A stretch of DNA of 64,000 nt from Euryodendron excelsum (GCA_033060915.1 CM065394.1:21246001-21310000), one strand, 5' to 3'; counted from the first letter of the stretch, positions 48,314 to 60,521 are shown. A program made the numbers and translations. Notes: a model not told the origin generated them from the sequence alone.

Positions 48314-50081
48314 TGTCACGCCCGATCCTAATCAAGCCTCATTAACGCCATCTTAGGACGAACGTGATCGCACAGGTCACTTACCTGTAAGCGAAACCTT
48401 AACATAATCCCAAAAATAGAAATCTTATAGGAACAAATAACATCACATTAAATAAGTAAAAACCATCTCAGAATCCTCCAACATACATCATTAAGAAAAC
48501 TCTTTATTCACACTTATGAATATTACAAAACCACAAAATAAACAAACTCTAACAAGACTTTAATACAATGTACAACAATATACATGACTAATAACTCAAC
48601 TACAGAGCTTCTTGAAGCTCCCCAACTCAACACCAATAGTGGACTGGACATTCCCTCATTTTCTTGCAAAATAACCTGTGTAGGTGTGAGGTATATATCC
48701 ATGTGCTCACAAGATAATCAAACTCATAAAAAAGGAATGATAAACATCCACTGAATTAATCATCAATAGATAATACACCATCAACAATAAACAAAATGCC
48801 TCTTGTGATGCAATGTATGATACACCACATATGTGAGTGCTATTTTGATACATTGGCCCAATATATCGATGGCTTGTTATCAAGGATGTCCCACATCGAC
48901 ACCTTTTAGGTTAGCCCCACATCGGCTAAACCTTAGCTTAGCCCCTACTCGGCTGAACCTCCTCTATGCAATGCAAAGTATGCATACAATATATAAATTG
49001 TATGCAATTATCACCTCATAATCAAGCAATTGTCACCATTCATAACAAAGCATTCAGTTCAATATGAATAAGACCATCAATATCCCCACCTGATACCGCT
49101 TACTCTCAAATTGAGCTACTATTTCGGCTGAACCGGAATAGTATGATCCGCTTCCAAACCTACCAAACACCACCACATCAAATATGATAAAATAAATGCT
49201 ATAATTCATAACCAATGCATAATTATAACTTATACTTTTTAAATATATGATTGAGAACATCATAATGCATTAGAACCCAATAGGATGTTAAACCCTTCCC
49301 TAATGCAACCAAAGACATGGAACCACTTTTACCATCCCAACACCACAACAAGTATCAATATATAGTTCTCACCTCAAGGAATAAACACAAAACTTTCTCT
49401 CTTGAATTCTTCTTCTTCCTTTTCTTTTCTCTTTTTTTTTTCTTCTTCTTTCTCTCCCAACCATTGTAGAACCAAGCTTTTCTCTCTTTTCTTGCAAGAC
49501 ACAAAATAGATACAATGTGTATCTATTATCCACACATGTCACACACACACCCTTGCTAGCAAAATTAGTGAAACACACACCTCTCACACATGAAGCACAC
49601 ACCTAGGTGTCTTAAGGTTAAACCCCCACCTAGCACCTCCTTGCTTTCTTAATCCACATCTAATCCACATAATTAACATAATTAATCACACCCATGATAA
49701 TTAATCATGATTAACATAAGATAAGCCTGAAGATTAATTAAGCTAATTAATCAAAAATTAAGCTCACCAATCATGCTTAAAAAATATGATAATCTCTCAA
49801 ATGCAAGTCCTCATTAAACCATGCCAACCAAGCTCCTTGATTAAGGATAATCATGCACCATAAGCATGCTATTAAGCTAAGTATGACGCTAAGCAAGTTA
49901 GGGTTTCACAGATCTGGCAAAGACTGATCAGGACCTCCAACAATGAGCAGACCATGGCCAACCACGACCATGGTCGAGTAAGACCATGGCCGACCACGGC
50001 CGAGCAAACCATACCGAGCACGAGCTACCGAGTTGCATGTTATTAAGCTAAGTATGATGCTAAGCAAATTAGAGTCTCACA
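48314..50081 (+). mobile_element. LTR with internal remnant and partial second LTR end, TSD TGAAG
   Basis: It starts TGTCACGCCC, ends GAGTCTCACA, and is flanked by perfect TGAAG (48,309-48,313 and 50,082-50,086). The last 47 bp (50,035-50,081) repeat 49,864-49,910 with few changes, separated by 124 bp rich in CCATGGCC and CGACCACG. This fits a full LTR, a short leftover of internal DNA, and the tail of the other LTR after a deletion. It is the same group as 4,275-6,012. Confidence 0.8.
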
Positions 50082-50895
50082 TGAAGAGGAGCACTTGCCA
50101 TCTCATGAGGAGATGTCCGCTGAGATTCTAGTACCGAGAGAGACCTGTACCTCTTCCCAAATCAGGATTAGGTGGATTGCCCCCAAATACCACCCGCTTT
50201 TCCTCTGGACGTGTTATTCGATTTTTTCATTGAGGAGGACGGTGGAGTGTAGTAGGTTGTGGGGGCAGTTGATGTGGGCTATTGGGACGAATAGGATTAT
50301 TGACTTGCCCTACTTCATGTATATGGCACTGTGGGATGGGACCCAGGTTGCTACTCCCCAGTCCAGCATCCCCTTTGGTTGCTTTCTGACAACGAGAATC
50401 AAGGCTGTTGGGGTTAGCACAGCTGATGTCGTCCTGCTATCCTCTTCGACCGTCATAGACTGGGTGATAGAGATGAGGGTGGCAGGGCAGTTGACGAAGA
50501 AGGGGAGAGCAACTAGTTCAGTTCACTCGTCTTCTCAGCAGCCGCCTTCTCAGACACAGGCCAAGACCCAATCAGGGGAGCAGTAGCAGGATCAACCAGA
50601 GTAGATGGCACAACCCTAGACTTAAGGTCAGGAGGTGCCACCTCTGGAGACGATACTTCAAATTTTGGCAACCATCCAGGAGCAGCTGACTGCTCAGCAG
50701 ACAGAGCGCCAGTAGTGGCAAACCGACATTGTGGCTAGACTAGATCTCTAAGACACTGTCATTGCTGTGCTTCAAACTCAGTTGACAGACATTCAGCAGT
50801 AGCAGCAGACACAGTCCACTCGACTCCAGGAGATTATCCAGCATCTTGGACAACCTCCTCTGGATGATGATAGAGACTTCTTTGCTGATCTCTAA
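50082..50895 (+). pseudogene. Gypsy extra ORF, 3' part
   Basis: The frame continues from the 5' part with HLPSHEEMSAEILVPRET, a hydrophobic middle (IGTNRIIDLPYFMYMALWD) and a Gln-rich C-terminus. At least five in-frame TAG stops occur where CAG Gln codons are expected (50,580-50,810). A terminal TAA lies at 50,893-50,895. The C-terminal Gln-rich repeats predict a coiled coil in the ancestor. Confidence 0.65.
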
Positions 50896-52509
50896 TTAGA
50901 TTAGATGCATTGTGCATTTCATAGCATTTCAATTCATTATGATGTATCTAAATCTTTTTTATTATAGTGGGTGTATTTATTTTTGACCTGTTTGAATAGT
51001 GATCTTTCCTATTTTGGCATACCCCCCTTTTTGTATACAACTATTGTATTTTTTTTTTGGTCTATCTCGGGTGTATTTTGGCATTTCAGTTACAGGTATA
51101 GTTTTTGATTGATATTCATATAACCTGTATTGTTCTGACCGAGGTAATGGGTATTGTATGGTATCAGTATCGCTCTTCACTATAACTCGACACTCTAGCC
51201 ATGTTTGTAGATTGTTGATGTCATTTATCTTTGAATTTTTGTGATTGAGGTGTCAAGGTTGTTTCAGACAGGTACCATACCATGTTTTTTATTAAATTTA
51301 AGTTGATGATTAATCCACCTTAGAAACTATGATGCATTGCAAGTTTTTGTTATAAAACCATTATAAGAGAGAGTTTACATTGTTGTGTACTAGCATGTTA
51401 GATGATATTTTATGTTTCATTCTTATGCATACATGTCCTCATAAAGTGGAGATTTTTTTTTACCATGTGAGCTTTAGAGCCTATTTATCACCTTTGGAGA
51501 ATGATTTACATTTATTCAAGGTTATTCTTGTTGATTTTCATTCATTGAATAGCTTCATTATACTTAATTTTGGTTTACATGTCTGAGTGTTAGATAGAGT
51601 TATTGACACCTTATACACTTTTGAAGTTTGGATTATAAAAGCATAGGCTATTTCATTCCATTAAGTCATTTCATGTGTATATTTTCTTCTCAATATTCAT
51701 CTACATGCACATAAGCTTAAAAGTTTGTCAATGCTAGTTGGTGCATTGTTCTTACATTTGTAAAGTTAGAAGTGTATGAAGTTGAAGAGTGAAGAAAAGA
51801 AAAGAAAAGAAAGGGATGAAAAGGAGTCTAAAAAAAAAAAAAATCATCAAATGCAAAAGAAGTGAGGTGAAGGGAGATGAAAATTTTCAAAAGTTATTCA
51901 AAAGTTGGAAGTTTGAAAGTAAATGTCATTGATCATCATGTGTAATGCGCATGCATATGTTGAAACCTATTACCATTTTCTATCCTCTTACATGGCTTTT
52001 CTTTCATTCATCATCCTTATGGCCTCGATATCCAAAAATACATGAATCTTTAATTCAATTGTGTATAAGTCATCAATGTCAATTTCCTAAATTATGCTTA
52101 AGTTGTAAATATTCTTTCATGAAGTTATGCCAAGTCAATACACTTACAATTTATTCGTTTTTAGTTTCGAAATTGCTCTACTTGCATTATTTGTACGTTT
52201 ACTCGTTAAATGAGCTTTCCATTGAGAGACCATGAGTGTTCATGTTCAAAGTTGACTGTATGCCTTACGAGACTTTGATCGAAACATCAAGGACATAATT
52301 GTACAATTTACGAGACATTAGAGTCATATGTCACTATTAGTGCGCGTCAATGTGTTTTATTTCTTCCATGCTTTATGTCTTTACCTTGTGATGGTTCATA
52401 ATTTAGATGGATTGAGACTTGACTTAAATAAGGTTAATACATGTCTTGTACATTTCTGTTTTACCTCTCGTACTTTGATAGGGACTATTAAAGGCTTAGT
52501 TAGGGGTGT
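50896..52509 (+). other. Gypsy 3' non-coding region and polypurine tract
   Basis: This is 1.6 kb of AT-rich DNA without a gene. An AAAAG repeat lies around 51,795-51,815, as is common before Athila 3' LTRs. The purine-rich TAGGGGTGT (52,501-52,509) abuts the 3' LTR. Confidence 0.65.
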
Positions 52510-54001
52510 TGATTACTCTCGAAAATAGTAATCTTTAAGCCCAAACTGGCAGTTGATTAGTTAAATTTAGTTATTAATTTAGTATTTTAACTCTCAAAAT
52601 GTATTAAACCCCTTTTGCGCACTTTTCGCAAGAATTGAAGCTTTAAACGAGACAAATGGGCAAAAAATAAGAAGATCGTTCGATCGGGCCAACATATTGA
52701 TTGATCAGCCAATCGAACAGTCCTTCAAAACTTCAATCGGCTGATCGATCGCAAAGCATCCTGTTTGATCGGTGGCGTCGGAACGGCCTTTAATAAAGAA
52801 CAGAAAGCAAACTTCAGAGGGGGCGTTTTTTCGATCGATCTGCCGTTCGATCGGTGACGTCGAAACGGCCTCCAATAGAGAACACAAAGTAAACTTTAGA
52901 GAGGGTCCTAATTCGTTTGATTGGGGATTCGATTGACATGGCTGTTTGATTGCACTTCTTCACCAATCGATCGGTCTGTACACAAATCTGATTCGCTGCA
53001 GAATATAAAAGCTGTATGTGTGGGAACAAAAGGGGAGTTCGAGAATTTTCAAATCTGGATAGAGGGAAGTAGCTTTCAATGAACTTTTGGGAGATTTTGT
53101 AAGGTTTTAGTTAGGCTTTTATCAAAACTTTGTTATTTTGTTATTTATTTCTCTTTGTATTGTTGTAAATGAATGTTCATGTATGAAGTTGATGTTTCTC
53201 TTACTTTCTTGTCATTTTCTCTCACTTTCTCAGAAACCAAACACTAGTTTCTCTTTGTTTAATGTTAGATTTACTTTCATTTATGCTTTTTATTATGGAT
53301 TCTAGTAGCTAAATATCTCTTGGATTTGATTGTGAAGATCTACCAAGGATATTCAAGGGTTAAAATGATATGTATGAACTTTAAAGCTATAACTCTAGAT
53401 TTCCATGGTTTTATTTGATTGAGTGTGAGATTAATTGGAAAACTTAGATTCATAACCCCTCTTGGTAATATTTATGCACAACTCAATATTTGATATAGGT
53501 ATTGCATATTTCTAAGGTTTGAATCTAGGGTGTTACTCATAGATTTCAGCTTTACACTCAATCAAACATGAACCCAAGCATTTATGGTCAAAATCTTCCG
53601 AATAAAAAATCCAATGTGCAATTCTCGATTTAAGTTATAAAACTTTCAATTGAAACCCTTGTTGTGAATTGGTGGATGGAATCAATCATGTCCAAGCTTT
53701 TCCATAATTGCATATAAATTAGATTTTATCGCTTTCATTAATTGTTAAGTACTTGCACTAGTCATAGAACAGCCATCATCTCAAAACCAACAAGTTTTCG
53801 GTCTCTTTTATATCAAAAAAAGAAAATATTCTCATTTGCAATTTATAATGATAAGTTCCTGTGCTAGTTGAGCGTTGTTTGCTATATTTACAGAATTCTT
53901 TTGGAAGAAAACGACACTGGATTTTTTGGTTTTTACTACATCGCGACCCCCGTATTCTTGCGGGGTAATTCCATTTGTGAAGCACATTTGGGAGCGAACC
54001 A
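52510..54001 (+). repeat. 3' LTR of the gypsy element
   Basis: This 1,492-bp LTR is uninterrupted. U3 has the 82-bp tandem duplication (units from 52,771 and 52,853), TGACGTC (52,854-52,860, an as-1/bZIP type core) and TATAAAAG at 53,004-53,011. It differs from the 5' LTR at many positions, so the insertion is not recent. Confidence 0.92.
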
Positions 54002-55982
54002 GTGGACATGTTCTCGATGGTGGTAGTTGGAATCTTGGTATTCTTTGGCACTCATGAAAATCTCTTGTACAATTGTAATGTCTCCTATTTCCATATGACC
54101 GAGTACCGCCGACTACTTGTAGGTCTATTGATTAGCCACCCACGTAATTAGTTTTCGTTTAATTTGTATCTTCTATATTAATATAAGAAATTCATAATTA
54201 GTATTTTATGTTATGTCTCAATTTAATTGTTTCATACTTAAAATTGAAGTTATGTATCTCTAAAATATAAACTATTTATTGATTTCATTAGTATGTATAA
54301 GTAAAGAAAGAACATGTACAATACCCTTGAAATTAATACAGAGGTTTAAGCATTGAAATTAATTTACAATTCGGGGTGAATTTTATGTAAGTAAAGGAAG
54401 AACTGGTCCAAATTACAAAATTCATACATCTACTCTTATTTTAGTTTTATATTTAAAATTTGCACACGAATGTATATGGCCAAAATAGTAGAGAGAATTG
54501 AAAATAAGTTCTCAGAAAGTATGATGAGAAGTAAAACAAACAAAGATGGTAAATAAATTTAATATAGTAGATGACTTAAGCACTTAAGTTGTACCTTCAA
54601 TCGGCACTTGCTAAGGCATTTCTTCTCTGCAGCCACTGGTGCTATCATGTTTATAAATTGAATAGGTAGGTGCATATCGAGGTCAACATCTTATTTCAGT
54701 TGTTTTTTGTGGGTCTATTATGAGTTCATGAAATAATAAGATTTCAAAGATTATTATAGGCATATTTGAATGTAACTTGAAGTGTAATTGCATAAACTGG
54801 CTTAATCACATTTGCAGTACCTTCTTCTAGAATAGTAGGTAAAGGTACTGAACGACATAAAGGCCTCACATTTTGTAGGCCACTATTTCTTGTCACTCCT
54901 CGAAAAAGGTCACCCGCAAATGTAAGTTACAAATCATTATACCATAAATGGATATGTTAATGTAAAACTAATAGTTGATATACCTGCACACAGTACTTAT
55001 TACAATATAACTTATGAACGCAGAAAGAGAGTTTTTAGAAATGTACAAATAAATAATTTAAGTATGCAAAAATTTTAGTGAAATAATACCTTAGATTGGT
55101 ACTGGCCATGACACGTCCACTACCATAGACCCACCTAAGTTGTTGGATAGAGAAAGAGGAAATGATCTAGGCCGACGCCATGTAGATCGACTCCGTCTTA
55201 GAACTTCATTGAAAATGTTAGCTGTTGATCCTGATAATGTAGTTTGTGTTAAAACTAATTAGGTAGAATGAAAGTAGTATGCAGCCTTTCTATTAGAGTT
55301 GTACCTTGAATTGGTATATTTGATAATGCCTCCACCCCTGTTATCCCACCTTGGTAGTTGAAAGTAGGATAAGGAGATGATCTAGGCCTATGCCTAAAGT
55401 TTGTAGATTGACTTCGTCTTGGAAATCCATTGAAAGAGTTAGCCGTTGATGCTAATAACATAATTTGTGTGAAAAGCAATTAGGGAAATTGGTCATATTC
55501 GTTCTTTAATGATTTAGTAAGTACAAATTGACGTTTGTACCTATCCATTGTCATTGTCTATAGTTTGATCTTCGCCTCGCTAATTATTGTTCTCGTTGTT
55601 TAATGCTTAGGGAAGCCCTTCTTTCTCTAGCATAATTGAGACGCCTCTCTCCTTGTTGATTGCTTTGTGATGGAGTCTACGTTTGTTCAGTGTGATTGCC
55701 TAATCTTTGCATTTGTCGTCTGAGACATCATTACTCTGATTGTTGGCCAACTTGTTCAGGACTCCTGTTTTGGGCTCGTAGTTGATGTGATATGCTATTT
55801 TTTTCTCTTTCTTGTGCCGCAACTTCTGAGCTAAGACGTTGTCGATGGCGTCGTTGCTACTCACGACATTGTTCTCTAACTTGTCTTAACTGATCGTCTG
55901 AGCAGTTGCCTTCACTATTCTGTTTGGCATTTGAAGATTCTAGTATATCATACATACCTTCATCTTCACGATTTGAATCCAT
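54002..55982 (-). pseudogene. Helitron transposase N-terminal exons, broken
   Basis: Read on the minus strand, ATG at 55,980-55,982 opens MDSNREDEGMYDILESSN, then an Arg/Gln-rich stretch ending LARRRSNYRQ, typical of plant Helitron N-termini but with several stops. Further exon-like blocks flanked by AG and GT follow at about 55,310-55,470, 55,090-55,235 and 54,592-54,650. At 54,002 the frame gives a CPHCQA zinc-finger start that joins directly to the sequence at 37,671 once the gypsy element and one GTGGA are removed. Confidence 0.7.
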
Positions 55983-58900
55983 TACCTTTTCGGTTTATTT
56001 TATACCAAACATAAATGCTATATTAGTATTGTAATGTAATTTTCAATTACTAAATTAAATCATTGATGCAAATAATAAGAGGATCGACAATACAATGAAA
56101 AAAAACATTGTATCAATATGGATAATAATAATATTATAAATTGAGATGAGAAAAGGAAGATAAAGGTAGAAATAGTGCAGAAGGTAGAAACAATATATAG
56201 ATTGCACTTGGAGTTATAATTTAAAATGCTCAAAGTAGTTAACCAAGAGAGAGTATGTCAATGGAAAGAAACTGTGATAATAATAGAGAACATGCATAGG
56301 AGAGTGAGAGAGAAAAAGATGAGCTAGCTTGGTGTTGTCCCTTACTTGAGAGCTTTGTCTTGTATTTGCTGGTTGGGTTATAGTCCCTTCTCACACTGCA
56401 CATCAGAACATATAAATCAAACCAGTAGTTATCAAAAAGAAAGAAGAAAATGAAAAGTGAAGGAACCAAAACAGGTAGGAAAGTGAAGTTGTCAAATATA
56501 AACCAACAGTTTTGTTTGAACCAATAGTTCACCACTTTTCAAAATTATATTTTTTTACCCAACCATTGGCAATAAGCCAGCATCAGTTCTGCATCATGAA
56601 ACTGTCAGCCATGCACCATGATTTGAATCCATTAGTGATTTGAATACATTATGTGTTAAAGTGCTCAAAAAAGTTTCAAATTTAATGGATTACTTGATTT
56701 TAAAGTTGGCCAAGGGCTTGGCCAAGCTAATTTCAGTTGAGGATAGGATTACTGGAAGGCCAAACGTAAGAAAGAATTTACAGCCCATTCAATCTACATA
56801 GACATGAGCATTGAAATAAATAATGTCAAATAAGGGTATATGAAAAATATATTTGAAAAAAAAAAAAAGAGTCCACTTCTGTTCATATATTCGGAGGTAA
56901 GATGAGAGCTTGTGGCAATGAAGTAACCTGAATAAAGCTCATCTGAATGTCACTTTTTTTTTTCAACCATTGTCTTTAGCTTGTAGGGGAGCATCCTGAG
57001 GAATAGAAAAAAGAGTGAAAATAATTGGATAGAAGCAACACGTCCAACATGTTTTTATAAGTTGGGGGAGGGAAGGGAATTGAATTGTTGGGAAAATTAC
57101 CACTTTAACAGTGGTGTAAGAGGCCATTCGCCATGTTAAATTGTCTACCCACATGGAAGCCGGATTGACTCATTGGAAAAGCAGAACACCTATAAACATC
57201 AGTCCTAAGAATTGTGCAAATCCACTCCAATAAAATGAACACGAAGGGAAAAAAGGAAGAAGAAAAAGCATATAGGTTTTAGCCAAATAAAATGAAGGCA
57301 AGTTGGATAATATTGTAAATTTAGCGAAATAAAACAAAGGCAAGTTGGAGGATCAATTATAAAGGAACCAAGCCTCATTCAAATTATAAGCCCAATAGAG
57401 TACTTGTAGTTTCACAAAATATGTACAAAAAAAATAACAATCATATGACAAAACAATTATTTATCACCTTTTCGTTATAATGAATTTGTGTAATAAAGAA
57501 ACAAACCAAATCAACAATAATCAGGAGCTAATTCTCGGAACTTTTGACTACTATTAACTAATACAAAAGCAATACAAAACAAAAGGAAGCTGAAGAATTT
57601 TTAATTGAAGGGTGGAAAATTGTCCAAACTCAAACGCACCATTAAATGTACACAAAGAAATCTGTCATTTAAGGTACATTTATAAAATTAGCAACCTGAC
57701 TTCTAATGATTGGCCAAATCCACAGTCAAATGACAGTGTATGGTTAATATTGTAGGTAAATTTATATGTCTTGTATTCTAATTCAAAAACCTTATAAAAA
57801 GTTAGGGGCTTTCTTTGTATCTTCTCTCTCTTGCTCTCAATGGGTACATCTATGTCATGTGTTTGTAGTTGAGGAGCCTTCATTGGCATACTAACAACGT
57901 GGTTGTGATCTACATGCCAAAGAAAACCGATTTTGCCAATTTGTTTTTTTTTTTGGTTGAAAAGGGTTTACACATCCTATTTTTTTTGAAAAGGGTTAAC
58001 TATTCAAGTTTGGAATGGTTCGTGGTAAGGTGGATTAGGCACAGCGAAACAGATTTTTTGAGATTACTGTTAGGTTTATGTGTAGAGGTAGGAGAGAATT
58101 TCGACGATAGGCATGACCATAGCAGACAACACATTAATTTAAAAATGTAATCAAAGGAATACAAATTCAAAAAATCACTAATGAAACCAAAAACACAGGG
58201 GAAAAATTGAATAGCAGATAACACATTAATTTAAGGGAACACAAATTAAAGAAATCACTATATGTTTTTTCTAATCATAACATTTAGTTCAAAGATTGAG
58301 GACGACGGCTTACAAACAATGAACATAAAAGAGAAGAACCCAGTAGAGCAAGACATCAAGATCTTGCACCTGACCACAGTAATTTCTGGAATTCACATTA
58401 GCTCCATTATTGAGCAACAAAGCAAAAATCTACCACCACCAAAAAATATAAAATGAGTGATTACATATATATATATATATATAAACATATCACCTGGTCT
58501 AAACTTAATTGATCCAATAGCATGGAAATAGTTAGCATGCAACTTTGTATTGATTATTTTGTTTTTAATTTTTTAATTAACTCTGCAAATAGGCTGGCGT
58601 AAGTTTGATGGACTCCATAAACTTCGAAGACATATGTTTGGGTCTTAGTTTAATGTTCATACTGTGTGCACAGAGGGGAAGGAAAAAATAAAAAAAAGAA
58701 ACAATGTCATGACCAAACCCACCAATAGACCAACAGGTGTGAGAGAGAGAAAGAGGAAAAAAAAGGCAAGGGAATTATGGTAGAGAACATCCTTGTCATC
58801 AGAGTTAAGCACAATGAACAAAAAACCAATCGGAAAAGAAAGAAAAAAACTGGGTTAGTAAGAACATGGAAACTCTGTGAGAAAAAAAAAAGGCAAGGGA
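55983..58900. other. Helitron 5' region, non-coding
   Basis: This is AT-rich DNA with no recognised gene. It contains an AT repeat (58,464-58,483). It lies between the first Helitron exon and the tandem repeats near the 5' end. Confidence 0.5.
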
Positions 58901-59490
58901 ATTTTTAGATTGCACTTGGGTTTGCTGACTATGTACATTGCCTTTTTTCCAGTGAAGGTTTGTTGGTTGTCGCCGGAGTTGCAAACTTTGTAGGAGAAAG
59001 AAAGAAAACTCACTTCGTAAGAAAATGGAAAGATGGGTTTGCTGTTAGAACATGAAAAGAAGGGCTTGCTCACTATGTACATTGTTTGATTTTTTTGGTG
59101 ATGGAGTTGTTGCAGTGGTGCATTTTCTTCCAGTGAAAATTTGTTGGTTGTGGTTGTGGCTGGAGTTGTAAACTCAGTGAGATGACCTATCGGTTGTTCT
59201 ATTGTCCGAACCCAAGGAGGATGGTGTTTTAACACAATAGGTCTGTGAGAATACCTATTGGTTGTGGGTTTTTTCCGGTGAGTCCTCTTCGGTTGTGGCC
59301 GCAGTTGCAAATTGCCTATGTGAAGACCTATCGGTGGTTCTGTCGTCAGGACTCTGAACCCAAGGAGGATGGTGTTTTAACACAATAGGACTGTGAGAAC
59401 TGAGAATACCTAGCGGTTGTCGGTCTTTACCGGTAAGTCCTCTTTGGTTGTGGCTGGAGTTGCAAATTGCACAGGATTGTAAGGCTGGAG
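58900..59490. repeat. Imperfect tandem repeats of about 140 bp
   Basis: GGTTGTGGCTGGAGTTG-like blocks recur four times (about 58,965, 59,150, 59,290 and 59,445). AACCCAAGGAGGATGGTGTT occurs at about 59,209 and 59,358. The best pair of units starts at 59,184 and 59,325. An ORF of 151 codons on the minus strand comes from these repeats and is not taken as a gene. Confidence 0.75.
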
Positions 59491-59738
59491 TTGTACCGTA
59501 GTAAGAGAGTGAGACGTGAAAACCGTGAGAAGATCCTATCGTGGCAGAGGTGGTTAGCTAAATACATTCAAATGGGATGTTGTCAATTACCGATGTGCTC
59601 TTTAAATGTTAGAGTGTTGTACGTAAAAACTCGGTGATGTTGAGTGTAATTCATGAATTTGATTTGGGGTTTTTTGGGAATGGAATAAAATATACATAGG
59701 TTAGTTCTGAAAAGACACCAGCTAGTGTGCTCCTTTTG

Positions 59739-59755
59739 TTATATATTAAAATAGA
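59739..59755 (-). other. Proposed Helitron 5' terminus
   Basis: The minus strand reads A then TCTATTTTAATATATAA. TC after A, an AT-rich start and the matching A/T flank at the 3' end support it. No copy with an empty site is available here to prove it. Confidence 0.5.
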
Positions 59756-60346
59756 TAAATATATACACTCAAATGTATACACCCTGAAACTATATATCTA
59801 TATATATATAAGTACGTATGCATTTATATATACCCAAAAATTACACCTAATGATGGATTGTTGATGCGTAATTGCAGCGATGAACGTAGCGATGAACGTG
59901 GTGATGTGTAGATGAAGATGGGTGGCTGTGGTGATGGAAATGGAGATTGGGCTAGTGAATTTTGGGGGGTTGTGGTGATGGTGATGGCGATGGTGATGGA
60001 GATGGAGATGGAGATACGGAATGTGGGTTTGGATGATGGTGAATGTGAGTGACGATGTGGGTGACCTGTTGTGATGGTTGACTATGGTTGTTTGAAGAAA
60101 ATGGCAGTGATGGGTATTTGGTAAAGGACAACAGAGGTTGGGGGTAAGGGTTTGTAGTTGAATGATTTCTCAAGCATTGATGGGGATACGGGTGTTTGGC
60201 AAGGGGCAATAATGGTGACAATGGGTTTGCAACTAACGATGATGGTGGAGGTTTTGTGTCGGTACTGGTAGGTGTATTTCTAAACATATTTGGAGACCCA
60301 GTGCATTTAATTGAGGCATCAATATTATTATGTAACGCATGTATAT
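59756..60346. other. Spacer between Helitron and copia element
   Basis: GATGGT/GATGGA hexamer-like repeats lie at 59,976-60,014. A minus-strand ORF (59,952-60,440) is a Ser-Pro repeat product of this DNA and runs into the copia LTR, so it is not taken as a gene. Nothing else is seen. Confidence 0.6.
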
Positions 60347-60521
60347 CGTTAGAAGAGAGAGAGGAAGAGATGCAAAAGAGAATATATTGCATTGAGTCAT
60401 TTGTTGTATATACAATGAGTCTATTTATATTACAAGACATGAGAGGAAGAAGTCAATTCTAACCAATGTGAAATAGACAAACCTAACATTATTAAGAAGA
60501 AGATAAATATATACATTAACA
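60347..60521 (-). repeat. Copia 3' LTR (minus orientation)
   Basis: This 175-bp LTR runs on the minus strand from TGTTAATG to TCTTCTAACG. It matches 63,528-63,698 over nearly its whole length. Confidence 0.8.

Larger units (their letters stand above)
37672..54001 (+). mobile_element. Athila-like Ty3/gypsy LTR retrotransposon, 16.3 kb, TSD GTGGA
   Basis: The LTRs start TGATTACTCTCG and end GCGAACCA. The element is flanked by perfect GTGGA at 37,667-37,671 and 54,002-54,006. The order is LTR, primer-binding site, gag, protease, RT-RNase H, integrase, extra ORF, polypurine tract, LTR. The protein motifs and the TGGCG...CCGGGGA primer site fit the Athila group. It is interrupted by a 1.85-kb repeat in the 5' LTR and a 1.77-kb deleted LTR element in the extra ORF. 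All ORFs carry stops or frameshifts, so it is inactive. Confidence 0.92.
31759..59755 (-). mobile_element. Helitron (RepHel type), degraded, split by a gypsy insertion
   Basis: Helitron Rep and PIF1-type helicase segments lie on the minus strand on both sides of the gypsy element. The 3' end is CTAG preceded by an 8-bp hairpin (31,770-31,788) that lies 11 bases from the terminus, followed by T. The proposed 5' end is TCTATTTTAATATA preceded by A (59,755), so both flanks fit insertion between A and T. Total span is 27,997 bp. Subtracting the gypsy element and one 5-bp duplication leaves about 11.7 kb, typical for an autonomous plant Helitron. The 3' end is well supported by structure; the 5' end is inferred. 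Confidence 0.65.

Noticed and set aside
54002..54057. ORF of 53,776-54,051 on the minus strand read as a gene
   Set aside because: It fuses the gypsy LTR with Helitron sequence; the part beyond the LTR belongs to the split Helitron transposase in another frame.
58855..59310. 151-codon minus-strand ORF with repeated MYIVSKP
   Set aside because: The internal repeats mirror the tandem DNA repeats; no known domain.
59952..60440. 162-codon minus-strand ORF with Ser-Pro repeats
   Set aside because: It arises from a GATGGA/GATGGT microsatellite and reads into the copia LTR.
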